A stretch of DNA of 64,000 nucleotides from JAWKWH01 sp963669285 (GCA_963669285.2 CAXXSI010000009.1:1-64000); one strand, 5' to 3'; shown: positions 18,401-26,888, counted from the first letter of the stretch. A program made the numbers and translations. The notes: generated by a model from the letters alone, not told the origin.

Positions 18401-18790
18401 TCAGGCGCCGGCGCTGGCCGGACGTCCCTGCGCAAGTGTTTCAACCGCGGAAATGATATCAGCATTGGAAAACGGCTTGGTGATAAACAGATCAGCGCCG
18501 CATTCAAATGCGGTTTCCCGGTCTTCACGCTGCCCCTTAGCCGTCAACATTAACACCGGCAGATCGCTTCCCCGGCTGTCGGCGCGAAGTCGCTGCAGTA
18601 TCTCGTAGCCGTCCATATTCGGGAGCATGACGTCCAATACCAGAACCTGGGGCGAACTGGTCAATGCCAAATCCAGGGCCCGGAGACCATCCGGCTCGAC
18701 CGCCACCTCAAATCCTGCCTTTTCAAGCAGGAATGTCAGTGACTCGACAATGTTCGGTTCGTCTTCGGCGACGAGTACACGCTTCGTCAT
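18401..18790 (-). CDS. Single-domain response regulator (CheY-like receiver)
   Basis: A 129-residue protein made of one receiver domain. It has the acidic pair in LVAEDEPN, the phospho-acceptor aspartate in VLDVMLPNMDG, the conserved threonine in LMLTAKG and the lysine in FITKPFSN. No DNA-binding or enzymatic output domain follows. The start is the ATG at 18790, with GGAGGA 9-10 nt upstream; a longer frame from 18841 has no such support. It is the first gene of an operon with the small membrane protein and the kinase, its likely phosphodonor. Signal output must pass through protein-protein contact or a phosphorelay to another regulator. Confidence 0.87.
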   Translation of the reverse strand: MTKRVLVAEDEPNIVESLTFLLEKAGFEVAVEPDGLRALDLALTSSPQVLVLDVMLPNMDGYEILQRLRADSRGSDLPVLMLTAKGQREDRETAFECGADLFITKPFSNADIISAVETLAQGRPASAGA

Positions 18791-18917
18791 GTGCAGTTGC
18801 TCCTCCGTGACTGCTCTCCCATTTGCCTGCCACAAGATCAATTAGACAAAAGATTATGCCGCGCGCGTCCCGCCCGTGGCGTGTTGCCAAGAGCAATCCA
18901 TTTGACAGCCGTCCTGG

Positions 18918-20315
18918 TTACCAACCCAAAATTGGATCCTCTACCCTGTGGTTGCAGTTTTTGCGCTGACACAGGCGGCAGTTGGGTCCAACATCCTCCA
19001 CCGCGGCTGAGTGATCCGGTGCGTAAACGGTCTGACGGGCGTCGCTCTCCGTCATCGTGATCATGTCGGTGACGTAATTGCGCGGTTTGCCAAAGCCGAA
19101 TTGCCCAATATGGCGGGCGCGTGCGACAAATACAAAGCGGTCGCCATTGGGAAATTTCACACGCTGCCGAAACACCGTTTCGGGCGCCTGTTGTGCCCTA
19201 AACAATGTCCAAAGAGGACATGCCGCTGCGTGGCGCGGAACGGTCAAATGTGCCAGCCCGAGCATTTCGGTTATTGTCCCGGCCGCATTGGCGCAGACAT
19301 AACCGAATTGCGGACCGATACCCGACAATGCTGTCAGCCGTCGACATAGCATACCGATATCGACATTGAACGACTGGGCCAGTGTTTCGATGTCGTAACG
19401 GGCAGCGGCGGCCTCCTGTGCAAATGGTTCCATTGGCATCAGTATGGCGCCGATCGCATAACTGCGCAGTTTTAAACGGGCACGATTGGCTGCCGCCGAT
19501 GTCGACAAGCCGGTCTCGCTTTCGACAAGTTTCCCGATCGTCGGCGACAAGTGCTCGTCAATCAGCTCGGCAGCTATGGCGTGCCGCGGGACGGGCCGTT
19601 GATCGACCAGTTGCTCATGCAACATGCGCGTGGCGTCTTCGATCTTGTCGAACCGGTTGCCATGTGCTTCGAACAGCGCCTCAACTTCATCGACCGGCGT
19701 CAAGATACGCTCGGTATCCTCAATGCCATCCAGATAGCTGGCGAGTGCTTCTCCGATTTCCGACAGAATGCGGCTTTCATCATGAATGATGTTGTCGAAA
19801 CGTCTCTTTCGTTTTTCAGGCAGGTCAGCATTCTCATCGAGAATCTCGGCAGCCGAGCGTATGGCTGCAATGCGGGTGAGCATGCGGTGAACCGTTTCGT
19901 TCAAAAACGGGTCGTTGGCCATACGGTCCGACAACGCACGCGCGTGCTCCATGGCTTTCTTTTCGGATAGTGACAGTGCTCCGACGAAACGCGCCCAGCC
20001 TGGAAACCGCCCAATCAGCTCGCCCACCTGATCCCACTCAATATCGAAGTTGTCGGCCGGGTGATGGTGAGCGATCTCGACAAGGTGTTCCTGTAACCGT
20101 CTTTCAGATTCGCCTTCAAGGTCCGCGGCATCCATCGAAAGTGCACGCGCGATTTCGGGCAGCAGCCTGTTTGTGGCCGGTCGCTTGTTCCACTCGATCA
20201 GGTTGAGATAGGAGGCGGAAATCCCGACCTTTTTTGCCAATTGGGCCTGGCTCATACCAGCATCGCGCCGATAGCTGCGAATTCTTGATCCGACAATCAT
20301 TGCCGTCATAACCAC
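18918..20315 (-). CDS. XRE-family regulator with PrpR/RamB-like acyl-CoA-responsive domain
   Basis: A 465-residue transcription factor. An XRE helix-turn-helix sits at about residues 8-65 (SQAQLAKKVGISASYLNLIEWNKR). The C-terminal half matches the ImmA/IrrE-DUF2083 arrangement of RamB and PrpR: a block with AILMPMEPF, then RYDIETLAQSFNVDIGMLCR, CPLWTLFRA and, at the end, the cysteine set CRLCQRKNCNHR. In mycobacterial PrpR this region binds an Fe-S cluster and short-chain acyl-CoA and controls propionate and glyoxylate genes. I see no HExxH, so no protease activity is expected. It is divergent from a LIV-type importer, the most likely target. The exact start among three nearby methionines is uncertain. 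Confidence 0.85.
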   Translation of the reverse strand: MVMTAMIVGSRIRSYRRDAGMSQAQLAKKVGISASYLNLIEWNKRPATNRLLPEIARALSMDAADLEGESERRLQEHLVEIAHHHPADNFDIEWDQVGELIGRFPGWARFVGALSLSEKKAMEHARALSDRMANDPFLNETVHRMLTRIAAIRSAAEILDENADLPEKRKRRFDNIIHDESRILSEIGEALASYLDGIEDTERILTPVDEVEALFEAHGNRFDKIEDATRMLHEQLVDQRPVPRHAIAAELIDEHLSPTIGKLVESETGLSTSAAANRARLKLRSYAIGAILMPMEPFAQEAAAARYDIETLAQSFNVDIGMLCRRLTALSGIGPQFGYVCANAAGTITEMLGLAHLTVPRHAAACPLWTLFRAQQAPETVFRQRVKFPNGDRFVFVARARHIGQFGFGKPRNYVTDMITMTESDARQTVYAPDHSAAVEDVGPNCRLCQRKNCNHRVEDPILGW

Positions 20316-20345
20316 TTCCCCCTTGCCTTGGCGCTTGCCGGCAGT

Positions 20346-20396
20346 TTTGTAAATTATTTACATTTCAAAATCTAGTTCATGAAAATAATTTGCAAA
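20346..20396. promoter_or_regulatory. Candidate operator pair TTTGTAAA / TTTGCAAA
   Basis: The AT-rich divergent region between the XRE regulator and the LIV importer holds TTTGTAAA (20346-20353) and TTTGCAAA (20389-20396). RamB/PrpR-type regulators are reported to bind TTTGCAAA-like sequences. A TATAAT at 20401-20406 follows the second copy. Binding here is inference. Confidence 0.35.
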
Positions 20397-20547
20397 ATAA
20401 TATAATAATACCAATGGGTTATATCAAGATTGACATTTCTTTGACAGATTACTGGTGGGTGCCAATTTCGCCCAGCGACATCATTGCGGCAAACTTTCCA
20501 TTGCGCAGCAGGTCGCTTTCCAGGGAACTTCATCGGGAGAACATGTG

Positions 20548-21888
20548 ATGACAAAAATTTACACCAGCCGCCGGGGACTGCTTAAAGGCTCTGCTGCAGC
20601 AGGTCTCGCGCTGGCGACGCCGACAATCTTTACCAGCAAGGTCTGGGCGGCCGGTTACACCAACGAACCAACCGGTGATACGGTTACGCTTGGTTTCAAT
20701 GTGCCGCAGACCGGTGCTTATGCGGATGAGGGCGCCGACGAGCTTCGCGCCTATGAACTTGCCGTTGAGCATATCAATGGTGAAGGCGATGGAGGAATGC
20801 TCAACACATTTACCTCCAAGGCGCTTCAGGGTAACGGCATCAACGGCAAGAAGGTCGTTTTCGTTACCGGGGACACGCAAACGAAATCGGACGCCGCTCG
20901 GGCAAGTGCCAAGCGCATGATCGAGAAGGATGGCGCCATCATGATCACCGGCGGTTCATCCTCCGGTGTTGCAATCGCCGTTCAGGGCCTCTGCCAGGAT
21001 GCCGGCGTTATCTTCATGGCTGGCCTCACTCACTCCAACGACACCACCGGCAAGGACAAGCGGGCGAATGGCTTCCGCCACTTCTTCAACACCGAGATGT
21101 CCGGTGCGGCGCTGGGTCCGGTGCTGAAGAATGCGTTCGGTTCCGACCGTACTGCGTATCATCTCACGGCTGACTACACCTGGGGCTGGTCGCAGGAAGG
21201 CTCGATCAAGAAGTACACCGAAGCACTTGGCTGGAACACAGCCGCTGCGGTTCGTACCCCGCTCGGCGCCGGCGACTTCTCGCAATACATCACTCCGGTG
21301 CTGAATTCGGGTGCCGACGTGCTTGTTCTGAACCACTACGGCCGCGACATGGTCAACTCGCTGACACAGGCGGTGCAGTTCGGTCTTCGCGACAAGCAGG
21401 TCAACGGCAAGGACTTCGCAATTGTTGTGCCGCTTTACAGCCGTCTGATGGCTCAGGGCGCCGGCGAGAATGTCAAAGGCATCTTTGGTTCAACCAACTG
21501 GCACTGGTCATTGCAGGACGAGGGCTCGAAGGCTTTTGTCAAATCGTTCGGCCAGAAATACGGCTTCCCGCCGAGCCAGGCAGCACACACAACTTACTGC
21601 CAGGCCATCCTTTATGCGGATGCCTGCCAACGTGCGGGCACGTTCCGTCCGTCGGGTGTCGGTGCGGCACTGGAAGGTTCCAAGTTCGACGGTCTTGGAA
21701 ACGGGCCGACCGAATATCGCGCTTCCGACCACCAGTGCTTCAAGGATGTGCTGGTTGTGAAGGGCAAAGAGAATCCGTCGTCCAAGTTCGACGTTCTCGA
21801 GGTCGTCGAAGTGACGCCGCGCGCGCAGGTGGAATATGCTGCGGATATGCTCGGCGGTGAGCTTGGCCCGTACAACGACGGCGCCTGA
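20548..21888 (+). CDS. LIV-type ABC transporter substrate-binding protein, Tat-exported
   Basis: A periplasmic binding protein of the leucine/urea/amide class, 446 residues. The N-terminus carries a twin-arginine signal: SRRGLLKGSAAAG followed by a hydrophobic stretch ending KVWAAG, so it is probably exported folded. The mature part has the type I periplasmic-binding fold, with GFNVPQTGAYADEGADELR near the start and the ligand-pocket region ITGGSSSGVAIAVQ. The ATG at 20548 is preceded by GGGAGA at a 7-nt distance; an out-of-frame ATG-TGA lies just before it. The substrate is unknown. It heads an SBP-permease-permease-ATPase-ATPase operon and is divergent from the acyl-CoA-type regulator, which hints at a carboxylate or amide ligand. 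Confidence 0.88.
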   Translation: MTKIYTSRRGLLKGSAAAGLALATPTIFTSKVWAAGYTNEPTGDTVTLGFNVPQTGAYADEGADELRAYELAVEHINGEGDGGMLNTFTSKALQGNGINGKKVVFVTGDTQTKSDAARASAKRMIEKDGAIMITGGSSSGVAIAVQGLCQDAGVIFMAGLTHSNDTTGKDKRANGFRHFFNTEMSGAALGPVLKNAFGSDRTAYHLTADYTWGWSQEGSIKKYTEALGWNTAAAVRTPLGAGDFSQYITPVLNSGADVLVLNHYGRDMVNSLTQAVQFGLRDKQVNGKDFAIVVPLYSRLMAQGAGENVKGIFGSTNWHWSLQDEGSKAFVKSFGQKYGFPPSQAAHTTYCQAILYADACQRAGTFRPSGVGAALEGSKFDGLGNGPTEYRASDHQCFKDVLVVKGKENPSSKFDVLEVVEVTPRAQVEYAADMLGGELGPYNDGA

Positions 21889-21907
21889 TTTAGCGCCAAC
21901 AACAAAC

Positions 21908-21936
21908 GGCTATCTCCGGTCGATCCGGAGGTAGCC
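21908..21936 (+). other. Intercistronic hairpin after the binding-protein gene
   Basis: A 12-bp stem (GGCTATCTCCGG / CCGGAGGTAGCC, one G-U pair) with loop TCGAT lies between the binding-protein stop and the first permease. No T run follows, so it is more likely an mRNA-stabilising or processing hairpin that raises binding-protein levels than a full terminator. Confidence 0.65.
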
Positions 21937-21962
21937 AACCTTTCGACGGGGACAATTCACCA

Positions 21963-22991
21963 ATGGACGCAATTCTGCTGCAAATCCTCAACGGTCTCGA
22001 CAAGGGCGGCGCCTATGCGCTGATCGCACTGGGACTGACGATCATTTTTGGTACGCTGGGCGTGGTAAATTTCGCCCACGGTGCATTGTTCATGCTCGGT
22101 GCATTTTGCGCTGTCACCGTCAAATCGCTGCTTTCGGCGGAAAAAGTGACGCTTGATCCTGACAAGCTGACCGCCTGGGGCACGCCACTTGAGATCAGGC
22201 AACCTTACGTGGAAGCCTGGTTCGGCGAATTCGGCACGACAATCCTGAATTACTCGGTGCCATTGTCTATCCTGATCGCAATTCCAGTGATGCTGATCTT
22301 CGGCATTGTCATGGAGCGCGGCCTCATTCGCTATTTCTATAAACGTCCGCATGCCGAGCAGATTCTCGTGACATTCGGTCTTGCCATTGTCTTGCAGGAA
22401 ATCATCAAGAGCTTCTTCGGTGCAAACCCAATTCCCCAACCGGCCCCCGATGCAGCTCGCGGTATGATTGACTTTGGCACCATGATCGGTTTCCAGGCCG
22501 GCAACGTGGTTTATCCGGCCTGGCGACTGATCTACTTCCTGTTTTCGCTCGGTGTCATCGGCGCAGTGTTCGCGTTTCTACAGTTTACGACGTTCGGCAT
22601 GGTGGTTAGGGCGGGCATGGCCGACCGGGAGACCGTTGGCATACTCGGCATCGACATTGACCGGCGTTTTACCATCGTCTTCGGGATCGCCGCGGTGGTC
22701 GCGGGCCTGGCCGGCGTCATGTACACGCCAATTCTCAGTCCCGACTATCACATGGGTATGGATTTCCTTGTCTTGAGTTTCGTGGTCGTGGTCGTCGGCG
22801 GGATGGGCTCTCTCGGCGGTGCTGTGGCAGCCGGATTCATGCTCGGCATTCTGCAGAGTTTCGCTTCCATGAATGAAGTCAAGAACCTGCTTCCCGGCAT
22901 CGATCAAATCATCATTTATCTCATTGCAGTCGTCATTTTGCTGGTTCGCCCGCGGGGGCTGATGGGTCGCAAAGGCGTGATGGAGCAATAG
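21963..22991 (+). CDS. LIV-type ABC transporter permease (LivH-like)
   Basis: A 342-residue integral membrane protein with about eight helices. Family hallmarks are LNGLDKGGAYALIALGLTIIFGTLGVVNFAHG at the N-terminus and a final GGMGSLGGAVAAGFMLGI loop with the helix after it. The segment RAGMADRETVGILGIDIDR is the cytoplasmic coupling region that contacts the ATPase. It is the first of the two permeases of the importer, 74 bp after the binding-protein gene and beyond a hairpin, and 3 bp before the second permease gene. The long insertion at about residues 60-85 lies in a periplasmic loop. Confidence 0.88.
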   Translation: MDAILLQILNGLDKGGAYALIALGLTIIFGTLGVVNFAHGALFMLGAFCAVTVKSLLSAEKVTLDPDKLTAWGTPLEIRQPYVEAWFGEFGTTILNYSVPLSILIAIPVMLIFGIVMERGLIRYFYKRPHAEQILVTFGLAIVLQEIIKSFFGANPIPQPAPDAARGMIDFGTMIGFQAGNVVYPAWRLIYFLFSLGVIGAVFAFLQFTTFGMVVRAGMADRETVGILGIDIDRRFTIVFGIAAVVAGLAGVMYTPILSPDYHMGMDFLVLSFVVVVVGGMGSLGGAVAAGFMLGILQSFASMNEVKNLLPGIDQIIIYLIAVVILLVRPRGLMGRKGVMEQ

Positions 22992-22994
22992 GCC

Positions 22995-24146
22995 ATGAAT
23001 TTCTTCTCAATGAACCGTCGCGATTTCATTCTATTCGCCAGCTTTTCGGCTGTCGTTTTAGCCGGCCCGTTGATTTTTACCCCGATTGGCGCCGGCTACC
23101 CCGATTTGCTGCAGAAGTTCGCCATTTTCGGCATCTTTGCAATGGGCTTCAACATTCTGTTCGGACTGACCGGTTATCTGTCCTTCGGCCACGCCGCATT
23201 TCTCGGGGTAGGGTCCTACACGGCGGTCTGGACCTTCAAGCTGTTCAGCATGAACCCGTTGCCGGCAATCTTGTTGGCGACTCTGCTTGGCGGGATATTT
23301 GCTGCAGTAATCGGTTTCATATCGATGCGCCGTTCCGGCATTTACTTTTCGATCCTCACTCTGGCTTTCGCGCAGATGAGCTACAATCTCGCCTATTCGG
23401 TGCTGACGCCGATTACCAATGGTGAAACCGGGTTGCAGCTGTCTCAGTCCGACCCGCGGGTGCTCGATACAATGTTCGGGCGCGATTACGGTGCGGTTCT
23501 TCCGTCGTCGGACCTGTTCGGTATCAACATGTCGGGCTATCCCGGATTTTACTTCTGCGCCGTGACGTTGATCATTTGCTTCCTGATTTCGATGCGCATT
23601 TTCAACTCGCCGTTCGGCATGATGCTGCGTGCGGTCAAATCCAACCAGAACCGCATGAACTACACCGGCCTCAACACCAGGCCCTACGCACTGGCCGCGT
23701 TTGTTATCTCCGGCATGTATGCCGGACTGGCCGGTGGTCTGATGGCTGTGACCGACCCCTTGGCGGGCGCAGAGCGCATGCAGTGGACCGCGTCGGGTGA
23801 AGTCGTGCTGATGACAATCCTTGGCGGTGCGGGAACCCTGCTCGGTCCGGTGATCGGCGCCGGTGTCATCAAATACTTCGAAAACATCTTCTCCGCATTC
23901 AACGAGGGCATCCTGCTGGCCGCTTTCGATTTCCTGCCGGAAACGTTGCAGCACGCCGCCGTTGCCATTGCCTCGCTCTTTGTCGGTGAAGGCTGGCACC
24001 TCACTCTTGGCGCGTTGTTCATGTTGATCGTCATCTTCCTGCCCGGCGGATTGATGGAGGGTTTCAACCGGCTGAAAAACCTCTTTGCCAAACGGCCCGA
24101 TGATGAGGGAACAGAAACCGTCCAAACGGCCGAAGCGGCGGCATAG
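22995..24146 (+). CDS. LIV-type ABC transporter permease (LivM-like)
   Basis: The second permease, 383 residues, with about nine membrane helices. The LivM core is visible in MGFNILFGLTGYLSFGHAAFLGVGSY and in the coupling region MMLRAVKSNQNRMNYTGLN, followed by TILGGAGTLLGPVIGAGVIK. A charged tail of about 30 residues ends the protein. It is separated from the first permease by 3 bp and from the ATPase gene by 10 bp. The opposite strand carries a long open frame across this gene and the next, which I regard as a codon-bias shadow. Confidence 0.88.
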   Translation: MNFFSMNRRDFILFASFSAVVLAGPLIFTPIGAGYPDLLQKFAIFGIFAMGFNILFGLTGYLSFGHAAFLGVGSYTAVWTFKLFSMNPLPAILLATLLGGIFAAVIGFISMRRSGIYFSILTLAFAQMSYNLAYSVLTPITNGETGLQLSQSDPRVLDTMFGRDYGAVLPSSDLFGINMSGYPGFYFCAVTLIICFLISMRIFNSPFGMMLRAVKSNQNRMNYTGLNTRPYALAAFVISGMYAGLAGGLMAVTDPLAGAERMQWTASGEVVLMTILGGAGTLLGPVIGAGVIKYFENIFSAFNEGILLAAFDFLPETLQHAAVAIASLFVGEGWHLTLGALFMLIVIFLPGGLMEGFNRLKNLFAKRPDDEGTETVQTAEAAA

Positions 24147-24156
24147 GAGAGGGATA

Positions 24157-24912
24157 ATGAGCATTCTTTCGGTCAAGAACGTCAACAAGTCCTTCGGCGG
24201 CCTGCGCGCGCTGAACAATGTGAACCTGGAAATCGAGGAAGGCACCGTCCACGCTATCATCGGCCCCAACGGGGCCGGAAAGTCGACCTTGTTGAATTGC
24301 TTTGTCGGCCGACTGGAACCGGATACGGGCTCGGTAACGTTCGATGGCAAGTCGCTGCTCGGCATCAAGCCGCATGAGATTAACCAGACCGGAGTGAGCC
24401 GGGTGTTCCAGACACCGGAAATATTCGGTGATCTTTCCCTGTTGGAAAATGTCATGATACCGGCCTTCGCCAAGCGCGACGGGGCGTTCAAGATGAACGC
24501 CTGGAGCCCGGTTGCCGACGAAACTGCGTTGTGCACGGAAGCCATCGAGATGCTATCGGATGTAGGCCTGGCGGAGAAAGCCGATGATATCGCCGGGCGG
24601 CTTTCGCGTGGCGACAAACGCCGGCTGGAGCTTGCCATGTGCCTGGTGCAGCAGCCGAAGTTGTTGTTGCTCGACGAACCGACCGCCGGCATGGCGCGTG
24701 CGGATACCAACAACACAATCGACCTGATGAAGCGCATCGCCTCGCGTGGCGTCACCATGGTCGTTATTGAACACGACATGCATGTGGTGTTTTCGCTGGC
24801 CGAGAAAATTTCAGTGCTCGCCCAGGGAACCGTGATTGCCGAGGATTTGCCCGACAACATCAAGGGAAATCCGAAAGTGCAGGAGGCCTATCTGGGTGGA
24901 GCCCACCTGTGA
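24157..24912 (+). CDS. LIV-type ABC transporter ATPase (LivG-like)
   Basis: A 251-residue ABC ATPase. It has Walker A GPNGAGKS, the Q-loop in VFQTPEIFGDLSLLENVM, a variant signature LSRGDKRRLELA (arginine in place of the usual serine-glycine-glycine middle position) and Walker B LLLLDEPTAGM. The LivG-specific insertion after the Q-loop is present. The start is the ATG at 24157, set by AGGAGAGGG directly upstream; longer frames would run into the permease gene. Its stop overlaps the next ATPase start as GTGA. It drives import together with the second ATPase. Confidence 0.9.
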   Translation: MSILSVKNVNKSFGGLRALNNVNLEIEEGTVHAIIGPNGAGKSTLLNCFVGRLEPDTGSVTFDGKSLLGIKPHEINQTGVSRVFQTPEIFGDLSLLENVMIPAFAKRDGAFKMNAWSPVADETALCTEAIEMLSDVGLAEKADDIAGRLSRGDKRRLELAMCLVQQPKLLLLDEPTAGMARADTNNTIDLMKRIASRGVTMVVIEHDMHVVFSLAEKISVLAQGTVIAEDLPDNIKGNPKVQEAYLGGAHL

Positions 24913-25742
24913 CGGCGCTCAGACTGGTAGAGGATACGATGGAAGCCAAGGTCAAAAACCAACAAACGCTGCTCGACGACGGCCAGTTCAGCGGCCACGC
25001 ACCGGGTAAGAAACCGGTGCTGACGACGGGCGGCCAGCCCGCATTTTTCTCCTGTTGGGACATTCATGCCTATTACGGTGAAAGCTACATCGTACAGGGT
25101 GTGAGTTTCGATATCCGCGAAGGCGAGATTGTTGCCCTGTTGGGCCGCAATGGCGCCGGAAAAACCTCGACGTTGCGAACGATCGCACGTGTTGATACCC
25201 CTGAACTCAGGCACGGCGAGATCTGGCTCGATCACAAACCACTGCACGAAATGAAGGCGCATCAAGCTTCAAGGCTGGGCATTGGACTTGTGCCCGAAGA
25301 CCGCCGCATCATTCAGGGTCTGACGGTTGAGGAAAATCTCAAGCTGGCTCAGATTGCACCGCCGGTGGGTTGGTCGATCGAGCGCATATACGACCTGTTC
25401 CCGCGCCTTGGAGAGCGACGCAACCAGGAAGGCACGACACTGTCGGGTGGTGAGCAGCAGATGCTTGCCATCGGTCGGACGCTTGCAAGAGACGTCAAAC
25501 TTCTGCTGCTCGACGAACCTTATGAAGGACTTGCGCCTGTGATCGTGCAAGAGATCGAAAGAACACTGGAACAGATCAAGACGTTGGGCATGACCACAAT
25601 TATCGTCGAGCAGAACGCCATCGCAGCACTGCATCTGGCCGATCGCGCGATCATTCTCGACATGGGAACCGTCGTGTTCGACGGCAAAGCGCAGGAAGTG
25701 TTGGATAATGCCGATCTGCGTCAGCAATATTTGGCGATTTGA
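24909..25742 (+). CDS. LIV-type ABC transporter ATPase (LivF-like)
   Basis: A 277-residue ABC ATPase of the LivF group, with Walker A GRNGAGKTS, signature LSGGEQQMLAIGR and Walker B LLLLDEPYEGL. It has an N-terminal extension of about 45 residues before the first strand, longer than usual. A GTG at 24909 gives a GTGA overlap with the first ATPase gene; an ATG at 24939 is the alternative start and would shorten the extension by 10 residues. The gene is followed after 28 bp by a gene for a kinase-like protein that may belong to the same transcript. Confidence 0.87.
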   Translation: MTALRLVEDTMEAKVKNQQTLLDDGQFSGHAPGKKPVLTTGGQPAFFSCWDIHAYYGESYIVQGVSFDIREGEIVALLGRNGAGKTSTLRTIARVDTPELRHGEIWLDHKPLHEMKAHQASRLGIGLVPEDRRIIQGLTVEENLKLAQIAPPVGWSIERIYDLFPRLGERRNQEGTTLSGGEQQMLAIGRTLARDVKLLLLDEPYEGLAPVIVQEIERTLEQIKTLGMTTIIVEQNAIAALHLADRAIILDMGTVVFDGKAQEVLDNADLRQQYLAI

Positions 25743-25770
25743 GTTTTTGCCCCAGTAGTTGGAACGCCGG

Positions 25771-26406
25771 ATGGCTCAAACGAACAAAAATCCTACCTTG
25801 GCCCTCAGCACCAAGGTCGAGGAAGATTTTGTCGGTCCCTTGACCGCGCTTCGCGGGGCACTGGAAATCCTGCGCGACTACCCGGACCTCAACGAAAGAA
25901 AGCGAAATGGCTTTGTGTCCAATGCACTGCGCAGTTGCCACCGACTCGAACAGGCGGTGAATGATCTGGCCGATGCGGTCTACGCCGCCGGCGAAGAAGA
26001 TGAGGATGCTGTCGATGTTCTACAGCCCGAGGTGGAATCACATTCAGAATTCTTTGTCGTGCACGACGACGCTGAGATCATGGAGTTGGAGTTCGCCGGC
26101 ATGGTCTTCAAGAACTCGAAGACCGTCAACGATGTGTTTGATACGATCGAGGCGCACGTAGCGCGTTCCGGTAAACGTTGGTACTTCGTCATAAACATGG
26201 AAGGCTGCAGCATCTGGCCAGAGGCCTGGGTCGCCTTTGCGCACCGAGGCAAGAAGCTTAAAATCAAATCATCCAGGGGTATTGTGCGGTTTCAGTCGAT
26301 TGGCGCGGAGACGTCCGTTCCGGGCAGCGCCGACGAAGATCACGTAGCAACCCGCGAGGCGGCCTTTGCCCGCATCGAAGAAATGAAAATGACCGGTACC
26401 GGCTGA
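25771..26406 (+). CDS. Unknown protein: degenerate HisKA-like domain plus STAS-like domain
   Basis: A 211-residue cytoplasmic protein without a clear named family. Residues 10-65 look like a histidine-kinase dimerisation hairpin: EEDFVGPLTALRGALEILRD aligns with the usual H-E-L-R-T-P-L-T box, but the phospho-accepting histidine is replaced by an acidic residue (about position 18). No HATPase domain follows. Residues 90-175 form a mixed alpha/beta region (EFAGMVFKNSKTVNDVFDTI, then KRWYFVINMEGCSIWPEAW) that resembles a STAS or SpoIIAA-type fold in pattern. The ATG at 25771 has GGAA upstream; a TTG at 25759 is possible. It sits 28 bp after the importer operon. The function is unknown; scaffold or anti-sigma-type regulation is speculation. 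Confidence 0.55.
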   Translation: MAQTNKNPTLALSTKVEEDFVGPLTALRGALEILRDYPDLNERKRNGFVSNALRSCHRLEQAVNDLADAVYAAGEEDEDAVDVLQPEVESHSEFFVVHDDAEIMELEFAGMVFKNSKTVNDVFDTIEAHVARSGKRWYFVINMEGCSIWPEAWVAFAHRGKKLKIKSSRGIVRFQSIGAETSVPGSADEDHVATREAAFARIEEMKMTGTG

Positions 26407-26506
26407 CATTGTGATGAATTGCGCTCCGCGTTCAAAGTGAACGCCGGTCCGCAGTTGATCAGCCGGCAAGATGCTTGGTATCCCTTATCGGACGAAACCC
26501 CAATGT

Positions 26507-26842
26507 ATGAGCAAATTCATGGCGAAACCCATCGTTGACAAGGCCGAGGTGTCGATCGATTTCCCCGACAAATTTTATCACGGCTCGTTCGGCCGTTCCT
26601 GCAGTTTCGACGTCAAAATTGACGATGACGGCTACCATATTTCGCTGGACAGGCCGGGCCCCGAACACCGGCATGTGAGCTTTCACCTGCAGCACCATTT
26701 GTTTGTCAATATCCTCGAAGCGATCACAGAGCAGATCAGCGAGGACGGCGAGATCTCCATCGGCGATCTGGAGCAGTTAAAGACAACCGTCGCGGAGTTG
26801 TCCGAGACGGTGAAAAAGCGATTGGCAGCGTCGGATGACTAG
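26507..26842 (+). CDS. Small protein of unknown function
   Basis: A 111-residue, rather acidic protein. The first 85 residues predict as beta-rich (AEVSIDFPDKFYHGSFGRSC, then YHISLDRPGPEHRHVSFHL), and the last 40 as a helix with heptad-like spacing (LEQLKTTVAELSETVKKRL), perhaps an oligomerisation coil. There is no signal peptide or membrane segment, and I do not recognise the family. In-frame ATGs at 26507 and 26519 are both possible, and an upstream ATG at 26471 is open. It stands 100 bp after the kinase-like gene and convergent with the alcohol dehydrogenase gene. Confidence 0.5.
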   Translation: MSKFMAKPIVDKAEVSIDFPDKFYHGSFGRSCSFDVKIDDDGYHISLDRPGPEHRHVSFHLQHHLFVNILEAITEQISEDGEISIGDLEQLKTTVAELSETVKKRLAASDD

Positions 26843-26888
26843 ACGGTACGCATGACATTGATCCGACTTGGTTTTCGGGAGCAATGTA

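Noticed and set aside
23058..24863. A 601-codon open frame antisense to the LivM-like permease and LivG-like ATPase genes
   Set aside because: The plus strand has clear membrane-protein and ABC-ATPase motifs over the same bases; the antisense product has no recognisable domain and its composition is what high-GC codon bias gives on the opposite strand.
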